Assembly (NCBI GenBank): GCA_002281855.1
Contig: NCHQ01000006.1
Coordinates: 1-64,000, forward strand
Direction of reading: 5' to 3'
DNA from: Rhodospirillales bacterium 24-66-33
Lineage (GTDB): Bacteria; Pseudomonadota; Alphaproteobacteria; Reyranellales; Reyranellaceae
DNA: 64,000 nt
The position numbers and the translations under genes are program-made. Under the pieces are notes generated by a model that was not told the origin of the DNA, made no database searches, and saw nothing but the letters and a program-made list of their open reading frames with translations. Positions 42,717 to 52,276 of the stretch are shown here, in pieces (position 1 is the first letter of the stretch; every line of letters begins with the position of its first letter).

Positions 42717-43907
42717 TTACGCGTAGGGATCCGCCGCGTCCCTCATCCCATCCCCCATGAACTGGTACGCCAGGATCACGAGAATGACGGGCACCACCGG
42801 CAGCATCAGCCACCAGTTCACGGCCACGACGTTGATGTCCGTCGCCTCATTGAGCAGCACGCCCCACGAGGTGATGGGCGGCCGCAGGCCGAGGCCCAGG
42901 AAGGACAAAGCCGTCTCGGCCAGGATCATCGAGGGGATCGACAGGGTGGCCGAGGCGATCAGGTGGCTCATGAAGCCGGGCAGCAGGTGGCGGCCGATGA
43001 TGCGGGCGGGCTTGGCGCCCATCATCTGGGCGGCCGCCGCGTAATCCTCCTCGCGCAGCGACAGCAGCTTGGAGCGCACGGCGCGGCCCAGGCCCGGCCA
43101 GTCGAGCAGGGCCAGGATGATGGTGATGCCGAAATAGACCAGCAGCGGCGACCAGGTGACCGGCAGGGCCGCCGACAGAGCGAGCCACAGCGGCAGGTGC
43201 GGGAAGCTCTTGATGATCTCGGTCAGCCGCTGGACGACACTGTCGATCCAGCCGCCGTAATAGCCCGCCAGTCCGCCCAGGATCAGGGCGAGCGTGAAGG
43301 ACAGCGCGATGCCGATGACACCGATGGTGAGGGAGATCCGGGCCGCGTAGACGATGCGGCTGAACATGTCCCTTCCCAATCGGTCGGTCCCGAGCAGGAA
43401 CAAGGTCCCGTCCTCCGGGGGGCAGACGAAATGGAAGCGGCCCTCGATCAGACCCCAGAACTCGTAGCTCTCGCCCAGGCAGAAGAAGCGCAGCGGCTGC
43501 GGCTTGGTCGTGTCGGCCGAATAGATGCGCTGCAGCGTGGCCGGATCGCGCTCCATCTTGAGGCCGTAGACGAACGGCCCGAGGAAGGAGCCCTCGTGGA
43601 AGAGATGGACCGACTGGGGGGCGGCGAAGATGTAGCGCGAATGTCTCGTGTGCAGGTCGTAGGGCGCGATGAACTCGCTGATGAGCGTCGAGAAATACAT
43701 CAGCAGCAGGAAGACCATGGAGACGACGGCCGGCCTGTGACGGCGGAAGCGCCACCACATCAGCTTCCACTGGCCCGCCATGTAGTAGCGTTCCTGCTCG
43801 GCGGTCAGCTTGTCGGCGACATAGGGATCCCACGGCTCCTTCGAGACGAAGTGAGGCGCGCGGCGGGGAGCTTCGGGGGTCGTGCCAGAGGGCGTCGTGT
43901 CGGTCAT
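42717..43907 (-). CDS. peptide-type ABC transporter permease (DppC/OppC/YejE-like)
   Basis: A 396-residue permease. The N-terminal cytosolic part (about 1-55) precedes the first membrane segment, a long periplasmic insertion of about 100 residues (FAAPQSVHLFHEG to FHFVCPPEDG), then GTDRLGRDMFSRIVYAARISL and five more segments. The coupling motif is EEDYAAAAQMMGAKPARIIGRH near residue 290. The insertion is characteristic of a larger OppC/YejE-type subclass. It forms the channel with the next permease. The stop codon lies within a hairpin at the 3' end. Confidence 0.88.
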   Translation of the reverse strand: MTDTTPSGTTPEAPRRAPHFVSKEPWDPYVADKLTAEQERYYMAGQWKLMWWRFRRHRPAVVSMVFLLLMYFSTLISEFIAPYDLHTRHSRYIFAAPQSVHLFHEGSFLGPFVYGLKMERDPATLQRIYSADTTKPQPLRFFCLGESYEFWGLIEGRFHFVCPPEDGTLFLLGTDRLGRDMFSRIVYAARISLTIGVIGIALSFTLALILGGLAGYYGGWIDSVVQRLTEIIKSFPHLPLWLALSAALPVTWSPLLVYFGITIILALLDWPGLGRAVRSKLLSLREEDYAAAAQMMGAKPARIIGRHLLPGFMSHLIASATLSIPSMILAETALSFLGLGLRPPITSWGVLLNEATDINVVAVNWWLMLPVVPVILVILAYQFMGDGMRDAADPYA

Positions 43908-43914
43908 GGCACCC

Positions 43915-44913
43915 TCACTTTTCCGATCCGGCGCCGAACCGGATGCGCGGATCGAGCGCGGCCAGCGCCAGGTCCGAGATCAGCATGCCGACGACGGTGA
44001 GCGCCGCCACGAACAGCAGGAAGGTGGCGGCCAGGTTGACGTCCTGGGTCTTGAGCGCGCTCAGCAGCATCGGGCCCGTGGTCGGCAGCGACAGCACCAC
44101 CGAGACGATGACCGACCCGGAGATGACGTCGGGCAGGAGGCCGCCGATGTCGGCGACGAACGGGTTGATGGCGTGCCGCAGGGGATACTTCACCAGCAGC
44201 CTCATCGGCGGCAGGCCCTTGGCCCGGCCGGTGACGACATACTGCTTCTGCAGCTCGTCGAGCAGGTTGGCGCGCAGCCGGCGGATCATGCCGGCGGTGC
44301 CCGACATGCCGATCACGACGACCGGAATGATCAGGTGCTGCATCACCGACACGACCTTGCCCCAGCTGAGCGGCTGGTCGATGTACTCGGGGTCCATGAG
44401 ACCGCCGATCGACAGGCCGAAATAGACCTTGCCGACATAGAGCAGCACCAGCGCCAGCAGGAAGTTCGGGATCGACAGGCCGATGAAGCCGATGAACGAC
44501 GCGACGTAGTCGCCCCATCTGTATTGATGGGTCGCCGCATAGACGCCGATGACGAACGACACGACCCAGATGAAGATGATCGTGCAGGTCTCCATGACGA
44601 TGGTGAGCATCATCCGTTCGCTGATCAGGTCGGCGACCGGCACCGTGTCCTGGCACGACAGCCCGAAGTCCCAGCGGAAGATGCCGGCAACCCATTCCAG
44701 GTAGCGCTGCCAGAGCGGGAGATTGAGGCCGTAGAGCTGGCGCAGCTCCTCGGCACGCTGGTGGGCGTCGGGATCGCCGCGCGCCAGCAGCTCCTCGATC
44801 TGCGAGGTGACGCAGTCGCCGGGCGGCAGGTCGATGATGAAATAGACGAGCGCGCTGATCACGAACAGCGTTGGAATCATCAGCAGAACGCGGCGGACAA
44901 TGAAGTGCAGCAT
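43915..44913 (-). CDS. peptide-type ABC transporter permease (DppB/OppB-like)
   Basis: A 332-residue permease with six transmembrane segments, starting with the DppB-type LHFIVRRVLLMIPTLFVIS. A periplasmic segment (about 30-100) follows the first helix. The coupling motif is QYVVTGRAKGLPPMRLLVKYPLRHA near residue 225. It is one base past the ATPase gene and 7 nt before the second permease, so all three are one transcription unit. No substrate-binding protein is encoded nearby. Confidence 0.9.
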   Translation of the reverse strand: MLHFIVRRVLLMIPTLFVISALVYFIIDLPPGDCVTSQIEELLARGDPDAHQRAEELRQLYGLNLPLWQRYLEWVAGIFRWDFGLSCQDTVPVADLISERMMLTIVMETCTIIFIWVVSFVIGVYAATHQYRWGDYVASFIGFIGLSIPNFLLALVLLYVGKVYFGLSIGGLMDPEYIDQPLSWGKVVSVMQHLIIPVVVIGMSGTAGMIRRLRANLLDELQKQYVVTGRAKGLPPMRLLVKYPLRHAINPFVADIGGLLPDVISGSVIVSVVLSLPTTGPMLLSALKTQDVNLAATFLLFVAALTVVGMLISDLALAALDPRIRFGAGSEK

Positions 44914-44914
44914 G

Positions 44915-46867
44915 TCAGACCACCTCTCGTCCGGCGGATTGCGAGACGCGCACGAAATGACCCGGTTCGGCCTCGGTCCAGAGAAGGGGCGTCTTGCCGT
45001 CGTCGCGGAACGGCTCGGGCCAGACCGACGGATCGGACGCCTTGCCCTCCATCAGCGCGCCCAGGTCGAGGCGGGCGTCGGGATCGGGCATCGGCACCGC
45101 CGACAGAAGAGCCTTGGTGTAGGGATGCATGGGGTTGCGGAACAGCTCGCCCGCGGGCGCGAGTTCGACCAGGCGGCCGGCGCACATCACGGCGATGCGG
45201 TCGGCGATGTAGTCGACCACCGCGAGATTGTGGCTGATGAACAGATAGGTGAGGCCGAGCTGCTTCTGCAGGTCCTTGAGCAGGTTCAGGATCTGGGCCT
45301 GGATCGACACGTCGAGCGCCGAGACCGGCTCGTCGCAGATCACCATGTCGGGCCGCAGCGCGAGCGCGCGCGCGATGCCGATGCGCTGGCGCTGGCCGCC
45401 GGAGAAGGAGTGCGGGTAGCGGCTCAGGTGCCGGCGGTCGAGGCCGACCATCTCCATCAGCTCGGCCACCATCTCGCGGCGATAGGCATCGTCGCCGATG
45501 CCGTGAATGACCAGCGGTTCGACCAGGATGTCGTAGACCGTCATGCGCGGATTGAGCGAGCCGAACGGATCCTGGAAGATGAACTGGAGCTTGGTGCGGA
45601 AGCGGTTGAGCTCCGTGCCTTCCAGGCTCATCACGTCGATCTTGCGGCCCCAGTCGTCGAAGATCACGCGGCCGCCCTGTCCCTCGTCGGCGGAGATGCC
45701 GCGCATCAGCATCTTGCTGAGCGTGGTCTTGCCGCAGCCCGATTCGCCCACGAGTCCCAGGCATTCGCCGCGCAGCACGTCGAAGCTCACGTCGTTGACG
45801 GCGCGGACGGCGCGGGTGGTGCCGCCGCCCATCAGCTGTTCCATCAGCGTATCGGCCTTGCGGATGCGGAACGTCTTGGTGACGTGACGCACCTTGAGCA
45901 CCGGCGCCTCGGGATTGAAGCTCTCCGTGGGCGCGGAGACCGGCTTCTCCTTCAGCAGATGGCCAGTCGTGCCCTTGATTTCGCGAATCGGCTGCAGCCG
46001 TTCGCCGGGCTTCATGTCGAAGCGCGGCACCGCCTGCAGCAGGGCCTTGAGGTAGGGGTGTTGCGGATCGCCGAAGATGTCGCGCAGATCGCCCGCTTCG
46101 ACGACCTTGCCGCGATACATCACCACGACGTCGTCGGCGACGTTGGCGACCACGCCGAGATCGTGGGTGATCATCAGGAGCGCCATCCCAAGTTCCTTCT
46201 GCAGGTCCTTGATGAGGCGCAGGATCTGGGCCTGGATGGTGACGTCGAGCGCGGTGGTCGGCTCGTCGGCGATCAGCAGCGCCGGCCGGCAGACCAGCGC
46301 CATGGCGATCATCGCGCGCTGGCGCAGGCCGCCGGACAATTCGAAGGGATAGGTTCGGAGCGCGCGCTTGGGGTCGGGGAAACCCACCATGCGCAGCATG
46401 TCGACGGTCAGCGCGTCGATCTCGGCCCGGCTGAGCTTGCGTCCGGCCTCGCCGCCCAGCGGACTGCCGGGTTGCGCGCCGTGCAGTTCGACAGCCTCGC
46501 CGATCTGGTCGCCCACCGTGTGGAGGGCCGACAGCGACGTCATCGGCTCCTGGAAGATGATCGAGATCTGGCCGCCGCGGATGCGCCGCATGGCCGGGCC
46601 GGAGCGATCGATGCGCGCGATGTCGACGACGCCCTGGTTGACGCGCGGGTCCTGGAACAGGATCGAGCCCGTCGTGATCTTCGCCGTGCGCGGCAGCAGC
46701 CCCATGATCGCCTGGCTGCAGACCGACTTGCCCGAGCCCGACTCGCCCACCAGCGCCACGGTCCCGCCGGGCGGGATTGAGAAGGAAACCTTGTCGACGG
46801 CGCGCAGCACGCCTTCATGGACGCCGAACTCGACCGTCAGGTCCTCGACTCGCAGCAGATCCTTCAT
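44915..46867 (-). CDS. ABC transporter ATP-binding protein, two fused nucleotide-binding domains
   Basis: A 650-residue peptide-importer ATPase with two full domains. In the first (about 1-270) Walker A is GESGSGKS, the signature [13 protein letters not shown] and Walker [13 protein letters not shown]. In the second (about 320-580) Walker A is GESGCGKT, the signature [17 protein letters not shown] and Walker [13 protein letters not shown]. Oligopeptide C-terminal extensions follow each ([12 protein letters not shown] and [12 protein letters not shown]). The architecture equals GsiA/YejF. Its start overlaps the preceding small membrane protein gene by 4 nt. Peptides, or short peptide-like compounds, are the likely substrates. 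Confidence 0.92.
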   Translation of the reverse strand: MKDLLRVEDLTVEFGVHEGVLRAVDKVSFSIPPGGTVALVGESGSGKSVCSQAIMGLLPRTAKITTGSILFQDPRVNQGVVDIARIDRSGPAMRRIRGGQISIIFQEPMTSLSALHTVGDQIGEAVELHGAQPGSPLGGEAGRKLSRAEIDALTVDMLRMVGFPDPKRALRTYPFELSGGLRQRAMIAMALVCRPALLIADEPTTALDVTIQAQILRLIKDLQKELGMALLMITHDLGVVANVADDVVVMYRGKVVEAGDLRDIFGDPQHPYLKALLQAVPRFDMKPGERLQPIREIKGTTGHLLKEKPVSAPTESFNPEAPVLKVRHVTKTFRIRKADTLMEQLMGGGTTRAVRAVNDVSFDVLRGECLGLVGESGCGKTTLSKMLMRGISADEGQGGRVIFDDWGRKIDVMSLEGTELNRFRTKLQFIFQDPFGSLNPRMTVYDILVEPLVIHGIGDDAYRREMVAELMEMVGLDRRHLSRYPHSFSGGQRQRIGIARALALRPDMVICDEPVSALDVSIQAQILNLLKDLQKQLGLTYLFISHNLAVVDYIADRIAVMCAGRLVELAPAGELFRNPMHPYTKALLSAVPMPDPDARLDLGALMEGKASDPSVWPEPFRDDGKTPLLWTEAEPGHFVRVSQSAGREVV

Positions 46868-47370
46868 ACCGTCTCTTCCTGACCCGCCACCACGATCCCC
46901 ATCGACCTCAAGTTCGCGCGCGTCGCATCGCCGAGCGCGACGCCCGTCGCTTCGGCAGCTTCCGCCGCGCGCGCGACGATATCGTGAAAGCCCTCGAGCG
47001 AGGAATCGACCTTCACCAGCCTGCCGCCTGTCGAGCCGACGCCGAGCTGCATCCAGCCGTCCGACCGGTCACGCTTGGTCGAGAAGTAGCTGAGCTTCAT
47101 CCTGTCCAGGCGGTTCCACTCCACCACGGTCCCGGCCGGCCCCTCGGCCCGCAGGGAGTCCGGGCTCAGCACAAAGCGAGTCCGGTGGCGCAGGGCCGTG
47201 CGTAGCAGAAAGAGGGCGAAGAGTCCGAAACCTGCCAGGAGGAGGGCGGCCAGCCAGCGGTTGACGTCGAGCAACAGCAGCGGCGCGCCACAGAGCACCA
47301 CGCCGGTCGCGGCGCGCAGATAATCCGCCACGAGCGTCTGCTGCGGATAGCGCAGATCGACGGAATTCAC
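46864..47370 (-). CDS. membrane protein with PH-like domain, unknown function
   Basis: A 168-residue protein. Two close membrane segments (about 20-37 and 41-59) are followed by a beta-rich region (TRFVLSPDSLRAEGPAGTVVEWNRLDRMKLSYFST) resembling a bacterial PH-like domain, and a helical tail. I do not recognise a specific family. It is translationally coupled to the peptide ABC ATPase (4-nt overlap) and lies 22 nt after the deacetylase gene, so it could bridge the two gene groups. Function is unknown. Confidence 0.7.
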   Translation of the reverse strand: MNSVDLRYPQQTLVADYLRAATGVVLCGAPLLLLDVNRWLAALLLAGFGLFALFLLRTALRHRTRFVLSPDSLRAEGPAGTVVEWNRLDRMKLSYFSTKRDRSDGWMQLGVGSTGGRLVKVDSSLEGFHDIVARAAEAAEATGVALGDATRANLRSMGIVVAGQEETV

Positions 47371-47392
47371 CCGCGCCCTCCCTCGGTCGGCA

Positions 47393-48145
47393 TCATGGGC
47401 CGAACAGCGCGCGCGCCGGACGCACCCGGATGTTCTCCAAAGTTTTCATTCTTTCGCACAATGACCTTAGGAAATCCCACGCCCCTGCGTCCATCGCAAG
47501 ATGATGACTGAGAATGCCGACCGGCTCTCCGCCGCCGGAGCGCGCCCGTTCGAGAGCCGTCACGAGCACCCCGAGCGCGGCGTCCTCGCCGGCGAAGACG
47601 CGGCCGCCTTTCCAGTCGATCAGATCGACGTGCGTATTGACCTGCAGCAGACCACGCACCGGATGGACGCGCGCCCGCGGACCGAAGGTCGAGAGCCCGC
47701 GATAGCCGATCTCGGGGAGCGTGGGCACCAGGACCGGCGCGATACGGTTCCAGGGCGGCACCATGACGGGGAGCGCACGCGGTCCGAACAGACGCTCGAG
47801 CGCCATCCAGCCGGTCGCCAGCTCGCCGAGGGTCATCATGGCCGGACGCTGCGTCCCCAGTTCGATGTTCTTCTCCGGGGCAAGCGCGTGATTGGCATGG
47901 GCATAGCCGTGCTGCAGCACATCGACGAGCGGTTCATCGGCAAGACGGTCGGCCAGCGCCGCCGTTGCCTGAGCCGGCACCACCGCGAGCGCGAGGGGCA
48001 TGCCCGTGTCGCGCGCGAGCCCGACCAGGCGATCGAGGGAAGGTGTCACGTCGCTCGCATCGTCGTCGCGCCACCAGAGTTCGGCGGCGCGGCCCGACTC
48101 ACCCCAGCGCGCGTCCTCGTCGGCGAGCGCCTGCCAGCGGGTCAC
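47393..48145 (-). CDS. polysaccharide deacetylase-like protein
   Basis: A 250-residue protein of the NodB-homology/carbohydrate esterase 4-like superfamily. A WWRDDDAS segment (residues 24-31) supplies the metal-binding Asp region and QHGYAHANH near residue 79 the His pair. VPPWNRI near 129 matches the catalytic substrate groove. No signal peptide is visible, so it may act in the cytoplasm on a sugar or lipid-linked precursor. It is the last gene of a six-gene coupled cluster with four glycosyltransferases, starting inside the end of the preceding one (4-nt overlap). Confidence 0.82.
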   Translation of the reverse strand: MTRWQALADEDARWGESGRAAELWWRDDDASDVTPSLDRLVGLARDTGMPLALAVVPAQATAALADRLADEPLVDVLQHGYAHANHALAPEKNIELGTQRPAMMTLGELATGWMALERLFGPRALPVMVPPWNRIAPVLVPTLPEIGYRGLSTFGPRARVHPVRGLLQVNTHVDLIDWKGGRVFAGEDAALGVLVTALERARSGGGEPVGILSHHLAMDAGAWDFLRSLCERMKTLENIRVRPARALFGP

Positions 48146-49287
48146 GGCGACACCATCTGCCTGAGCGCCGCGACCGTGGCCGATGCCCCGCGCCCATCGA
48201 CCGGCGGAAAGCTGCGGATCGACGGTCCCGCCCAGGCTCGCGCGATGGCGGCCGCAAGGCTCTCCGGCGTCAGTTCACCGGGCGCGACGGCGGCCACCAT
48301 GCCGCGCTCGACCAGAACGCGGGCCCGGTCGGCCTGCTCGGTCTCGCGCGCCGTGCCGAACGGCACCAGCACGGCACGATCGCCGTGGCAGAGCGTCTCG
48401 ACCACAGTGTTGTATCCGGCCTGCGAGATCGACAGGGAAGCGTTCCGCAGCAGGGCGGGGAAGTCGGCGCGCACCGGCTCGACGATCACATCCGGGCCCG
48501 CCGACGCCGCGAGCGCCGCGCGTTCCGCGTCGGGCATGTTCGGGCCCACGAGCAGACGCCATCTGCGGTCGGCCAGCGCCGTCAGGGGACGCGCGGCAAG
48601 GGCCGCCTGCAGAAGCGGCGCACCGACGGCCCCGCCGCCGGCCGACACGATCACTTCGCCCTTCCCGACGGCGCTGTCGGGAACGGGGGCGTCCTGGTCG
48701 GACACATATCCCGTATAGAGCGCGCGCGCCTGGATGTCGGGCCAGGCGGGGAAACTGTCGTCGAGCCGCACCAGGGCCGGGTCGGCATGGACCAGGACGG
48801 CGTCGAAGGCTTCGAAGGTCTGCACCATCTCGTCCACGCGCGCCGGCGAGGCGGTGCGGCGCAGCACGTCGCGGATCGACGAGACGATCCACGGCGCGGA
48901 CGGCCGGTCCTGCGCCGCCTCCAGCAGCGGCAGCAGCTCGAAGCGGAGCTGCGTTCGACCGAAGGGAAACTGCTCGGTGAGCAGGATGTCGGGCTGCTCG
49001 GCCTCGAACAGATCGAGCAGTTGCCGCGTCCGGCTGGCGCGGAACGCCTCGTCGAGCGGCGAGCCGTCGAGCCGTGCCAGTTCCTTCAGCCGTGCATCGG
49101 CGGCGCGCACCGGCGGCAGCTGGTGAAGCCGCGCGCCGCCGAGCGCCAGCCCATCGACCGGGGCACCGCCGGAGACCAGCAGCACGTCGAAGCCACCCGC
49201 CGCCAGCGCCCGCGCCAGGGTCGCGGCGCGTCGCAGATGGCCGATACCCAGCAGATGCTGCACATAGAAGAAGACCCTTGCGGTCAT
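48142..49287 (-). CDS. GT-B glycosyltransferase (MurG/GT28-like)
   Basis: A 381-residue GT-B-fold enzyme. The N-terminal half starts VFFYVQHLLGIGHLRRAATLARAL, a Gly-rich acceptor-binding loop. The C-terminal half carries VIVSAGGGAVGAPLL near residue 230 and the nucleotide-sugar-binding SISQAGYNTVVETLCHGDRAVLVPF near 300. It is similar in plan to the product of 52277-53569, so the cluster holds two related enzymes. The ATG at 49287 overlaps the phosphatase stop by 4 nt; an upstream start is less likely. The donor and acceptor are unknown. Confidence 0.85.
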   Translation of the reverse strand: MTARVFFYVQHLLGIGHLRRAATLARALAAGGFDVLLVSGGAPVDGLALGGARLHQLPPVRAADARLKELARLDGSPLDEAFRASRTRQLLDLFEAEQPDILLTEQFPFGRTQLRFELLPLLEAAQDRPSAPWIVSSIRDVLRRTASPARVDEMVQTFEAFDAVLVHADPALVRLDDSFPAWPDIQARALYTGYVSDQDAPVPDSAVGKGEVIVSAGGGAVGAPLLQAALAARPLTALADRRWRLLVGPNMPDAERAALAASAGPDVIVEPVRADFPALLRNASLSISQAGYNTVVETLCHGDRAVLVPFGTARETEQADRARVLVERGMVAAVAPGELTPESLAAAIARAWAGPSIRSFPPVDGRGASATVAALRQMVSP

Positions 49288-49871
49288 CGGGTGAGCGGCA
49301 CGTTCAGGCGTTCGATCGCGACGCATCCTCCGTCATGCGCGACAAAGAAGTGTGCGCATTTCCAGTCGAGCCTGTGCGGCGGCCGGCCCAGCATGTTCCA
49401 GCCGGTCGCCAGCGCCAGCAGTGCCCGGATCGCGGCCTTGTGCGACACCGCGACCACGGGCTCGCTCAATGTCGAACTCCAGAGCGACAGTCGGACCATC
49501 GTCATGCGCGGCGATTCTCCGCCCGGCGGATGGAAGTCGAGCCCGGCCGCTTCCGCCGCCGCGAAGGCCTCGCCGCCGGTCGCGCGCAGCGCCGCCACCG
49601 TGAACCCCTCCCAGAGGCCGAAGCTCATCTCGCGCAGCCGCGAGTCGATGGTGACGGACGTCGAAGGCCGAACGAGTTCGGCGGTGCGGCGAGCCCGCTG
49701 CAGCGGACTGCTGACCCGTTTCCAGGCGTCGGCCGGCGCGGGCAGGCGCCAGCTCCGGGCCGCCCTCTCGCCTTCGGGACTGAGAGGGGTGTCGGTGAGG
49801 CCCTGCAGCCGACCATCGGCATTCCACGTCGTCGGGGCGTGACGCAGCAGCGCGAAGGGCACCGCCCTCAT
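49284..49871 (-). CDS. histidine phosphatase family protein
   Basis: A 195-residue phosphoglycerate-mutase-like phosphatase. The phospho-acceptor His is in LLRHAPTTWN (His11). The second catalytic residues are Arg in SSPLQRARRTAEL, Glu in REMSFGLWEG, and His in VVAVSHKAAIRALL. Members dephosphorylate sugar phosphates, cobalamin intermediates or other metabolites. Being embedded with 4-nt overlaps on both sides among glycosyltransferase genes, it may remove phosphate from a glycan precursor; this is inference. Confidence 0.87.
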   Translation of the reverse strand: MRAVPFALLRHAPTTWNADGRLQGLTDTPLSPEGERAARSWRLPAPADAWKRVSSPLQRARRTAELVRPSTSVTIDSRLREMSFGLWEGFTVAALRATGGEAFAAAEAAGLDFHPPGGESPRMTMVRLSLWSSTLSEPVVAVSHKAAIRALLALATGWNMLGRPPHRLDWKCAHFFVAHDGGCVAIERLNVPLTR

Positions 49872-50983
49872 CTCTTCACGCCCGGCAGGGTCGCCAGCGC
49901 CGTTGCGAGTGCATGCGCGGCGGCGCGCTCGTCGTGATGCGCGGCCACCCGCCGGGCGGCGGCAGCCCCGAGACGCATACGGTCCGCCGGCTCACCGAGC
50001 AGCCGCGCCACGGCTGCGGCGAACGACGCCGAATCGCCGATGGGCGTCAGCAGACCCGTCATACCGTCGGCCACGACCGCGGGGACACCGCCGGTGCGGC
50101 CGGCGACCACGGGCAAGCCGGCTGCCTGTGCTTCGAGAAAGGCCATGCCATAGGCTTCGTTGATCGCGGGCCAAAGGTAAAGGTCTGCCGACGCGTAGAG
50201 TGCCGGCAGCTCGCGGTGCGGCACGGCGCCGGCGAAACGGACGCGCGCGCCGAACGGCGCCATCAATCCCTCGATCTCGGCCCGCGCGGGACCGTCGCCC
50301 ACCAGCAGAGCCCGCCATTCCCTGTCCATCAGCAGCCCGAAGGCACGGGCGAGCACCCGATAGGAGTCGAGCTTGTCGCGCGTGCGCATCATCCCGACGC
50401 TGAGCAGCAGGGCCGGTTGGGCGGGGTCGCGGCGGGGCGGCACCTGGAACGGCGCGACATCGATGAAAGGGGGAAGCCAGGCCTGACGGGCCCCCGGCCG
50501 CAGACGCGCCTTCACCCCCGCGACGTCCCGCGGATTGACGCTCAGCACAAGGTCGGCGGCCGCCAGCGCCCGCTCGACCGCGCGATGGCCGGCCCGGGTC
50601 GGACCCTGCGCACGACGCGGGGCGTGCGAGGCTTCGGCGATCACGTAGGGGATGCCCAGCGCCCGCGTCACCACCGGGCCCAGCCAATCCGGCTTGCGGT
50701 AGTAGCAGTGATAGGTGAACCAGAGATCGAACCGCTCCGGATGATGGGCCGGCAGGGCTCGCCAGCGCGCGATCAGGCGCCCGGCCTGGGCGCGGGCGCG
50801 CCGCTCCAGCGTCAAATGGGCCTCGAACGGCGGCACACCGGGCACAACACGGCTCGACAGCGGCATCATCACCCGGTGGCCGAGCCGTTCGAGAAGACGG
50901 ACCAGACCCCGCGCCATCTCCCGATCGCCGGACGGCACGGGGCTGTCGGGTGCCTTCAGCGGCGTGTGCAGCAGCACGCGCAC
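49868..50983 (-). CDS. GT4-family glycosyltransferase
   Basis: A 371-residue GT-B glycosyltransferase. A GTG start at 50983 gives VRVLLHTPLKAPDSPVPSGD; the longer open frame upstream overlaps another gene and is rejected. The C-terminal half has SVGMMRTRDKLDSY, LLVGDGPARAEIEGL and INEAYGMAFLEAQAAGLPVVAGRTGGVP, the nucleotide-sugar-binding E-x7-E type motif of GT4. It is two bases after the preceding GT4 gene. Sugar specificity is unknown. Confidence 0.87.
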   Translation of the reverse strand: MRVLLHTPLKAPDSPVPSGDREMARGLVRLLERLGHRVMMPLSSRVVPGVPPFEAHLTLERRARAQAGRLIARWRALPAHHPERFDLWFTYHCYYRKPDWLGPVVTRALGIPYVIAEASHAPRRAQGPTRAGHRAVERALAAADLVLSVNPRDVAGVKARLRPGARQAWLPPFIDVAPFQVPPRRDPAQPALLLSVGMMRTRDKLDSYRVLARAFGLLMDREWRALLVGDGPARAEIEGLMAPFGARVRFAGAVPHRELPALYASADLYLWPAINEAYGMAFLEAQAAGLPVVAGRTGGVPAVVADGMTGLLTPIGDSASFAAAVARLLGEPADRMRLGAAAARRVAAHHDERAAAHALATALATLPGVKR

Positions 50984-50985
50984 GG

Positions 50986-52263
50986 CTACTCGGCGGCGCG
51001 GGCGGCTACGGTGTCCTCGCCCGGTCTCCCGTGCAGGGCCGCGGCGATCCAATCGACGCCGGCCTCGTAGGAGAAGCGTGTGCGCACGACCTCGCCCGCA
51101 CGCTGCGCCAGCCTCTGCCGCAGCCCGGGATCGGCAACCATGCGCGCGAGCGCAACGCTCAACTCCCGGGGCGCGGCAGGCGGCACCAGCAGGCCGGTCT
51201 CGCCATCCTCCACGAATTCGCCGATGGCCGCCGCCTGGGTCGACACGAGCGGCAGGCCCTGATGGGCGGCTTCCATCAACACATTGGGCAGGCCGTCCTG
51301 GTCGCCGTCCGCGGCCCTCTTGCTCGCCAGGACGAACAGATCGGCGCGGGCGAGCGCCTCGAACACGGCCTTCTGCGGCTGGGCGCCGCGCCACAGGCAG
51401 CGATCGGCAAGGCCGAGCGACGCCGCCTGGGCCTTCAACGCCTCGGAAAGATCGCCGGCGCCGACATGCTCGAAGCGCCAGTGCAGGCCGGCCGGCAACA
51501 ATGCCAAGGCGTTCAGGAGATCGTCGTAGCCCTTCTTCTCGACCTTGCGGCCGACCGAGAGAATCACGACGGGATCGGCCGGATCCGAGCCGTCGCGCGG
51601 CGGCCGCGCCGGCGGGGGCGGCGGCAGGTGGGCGAAGTCGAGCCCGTGATAAACCAGCCGCAGTTTGGCGGGCGTCGGGGCCAGCTCTTCCAGGCGCTGC
51701 AGCCCGACCCTGGTGCAGGTCACCAGCCAGGCGCAGTCCTCGAGCTTCTCGCGCACATCCCAGGGCTCGCTGGTCCAGATGTCCTTGGCATGGGCCGAGA
51801 CGCTCCAGGGCAGGCCGCGCATCGTGGCCGCGTAGCGCGTCACGGACGCCGGCGTGTGCAGGAAATGCGCGTACAGCCGCTCGATCGTGTCGGGGAGCTC
51901 GGCCGCCAGCACGAGCGCCTGGCCCCAGCGCCGGACCCGATTGGCGGTACGGTCGCGTCGCAGGTCGGCGAGGAATTTGGCCCGCGCCGCGGCGTACCGC
52001 GGCAAGTGGCGCGCCTTGAGCCAGGCCGAGAGCACGCGCTGCCGCTCGTCCTTCAGATATTCGGGCAGATAGACGACGCGGGCGGCGACCCGGTCATGGA
52101 CGGGATGGCGGGCCTTGTCGGTGGGACGGCGCATCGACCACAGCTCGAGCGCCACGCCGCGCGCCTCGAGTCCGGCGATCTCCTGGGCGATGAAGGTCTC
52201 GGAGAGGCGCGGCCAGCCCTTCAGGATGACCGCGACTTTAGGCCCGTTCTTGTCGTTCGACAT
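50986..52263 (-). CDS. GT4-family glycosyltransferase
   Basis: A 425-residue GT-B enzyme. The start (VAVILKGWPRLSETFIAQEIAGLEARG) is typical of colanic-acid/exopolysaccharide GT4 proteins. The C-terminal domain has ILSVGRKVEKKGYDDLLNAL, FEHVGAGDLSEAL and RAADGDQDGLPNVLMEAAHQGLPLVSTQAAAIGE, with the donor-binding Glu motif. The frame opens earlier, but the ATG at 52263 is the family-like start, 13 nt past the previous gene. Product sugar and acceptor are unknown. Confidence 0.88.
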   Translation of the reverse strand: MSNDKNGPKVAVILKGWPRLSETFIAQEIAGLEARGVALELWSMRRPTDKARHPVHDRVAARVVYLPEYLKDERQRVLSAWLKARHLPRYAAARAKFLADLRRDRTANRVRRWGQALVLAAELPDTIERLYAHFLHTPASVTRYAATMRGLPWSVSAHAKDIWTSEPWDVREKLEDCAWLVTCTRVGLQRLEELAPTPAKLRLVYHGLDFAHLPPPPPARPPRDGSDPADPVVILSVGRKVEKKGYDDLLNALALLPAGLHWRFEHVGAGDLSEALKAQAASLGLADRCLWRGAQPQKAVFEALARADLFVLASKRAADGDQDGLPNVLMEAAHQGLPLVSTQAAAIGEFVEDGETGLLVPPAAPRELSVALARMVADPGLRQRLAQRAGEVVRTRFSYEAGVDWIAAALHGRPGEDTVAARAAE

Positions 52264-52276
52264 CAGCGTCTGGAAA

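Noticed and set aside
44900..46780. 626-codon plus-strand open frame opposite the fused peptide ATPase
   Set aside because: Shadow frame; the minus strand carries two complete ATPase domains.
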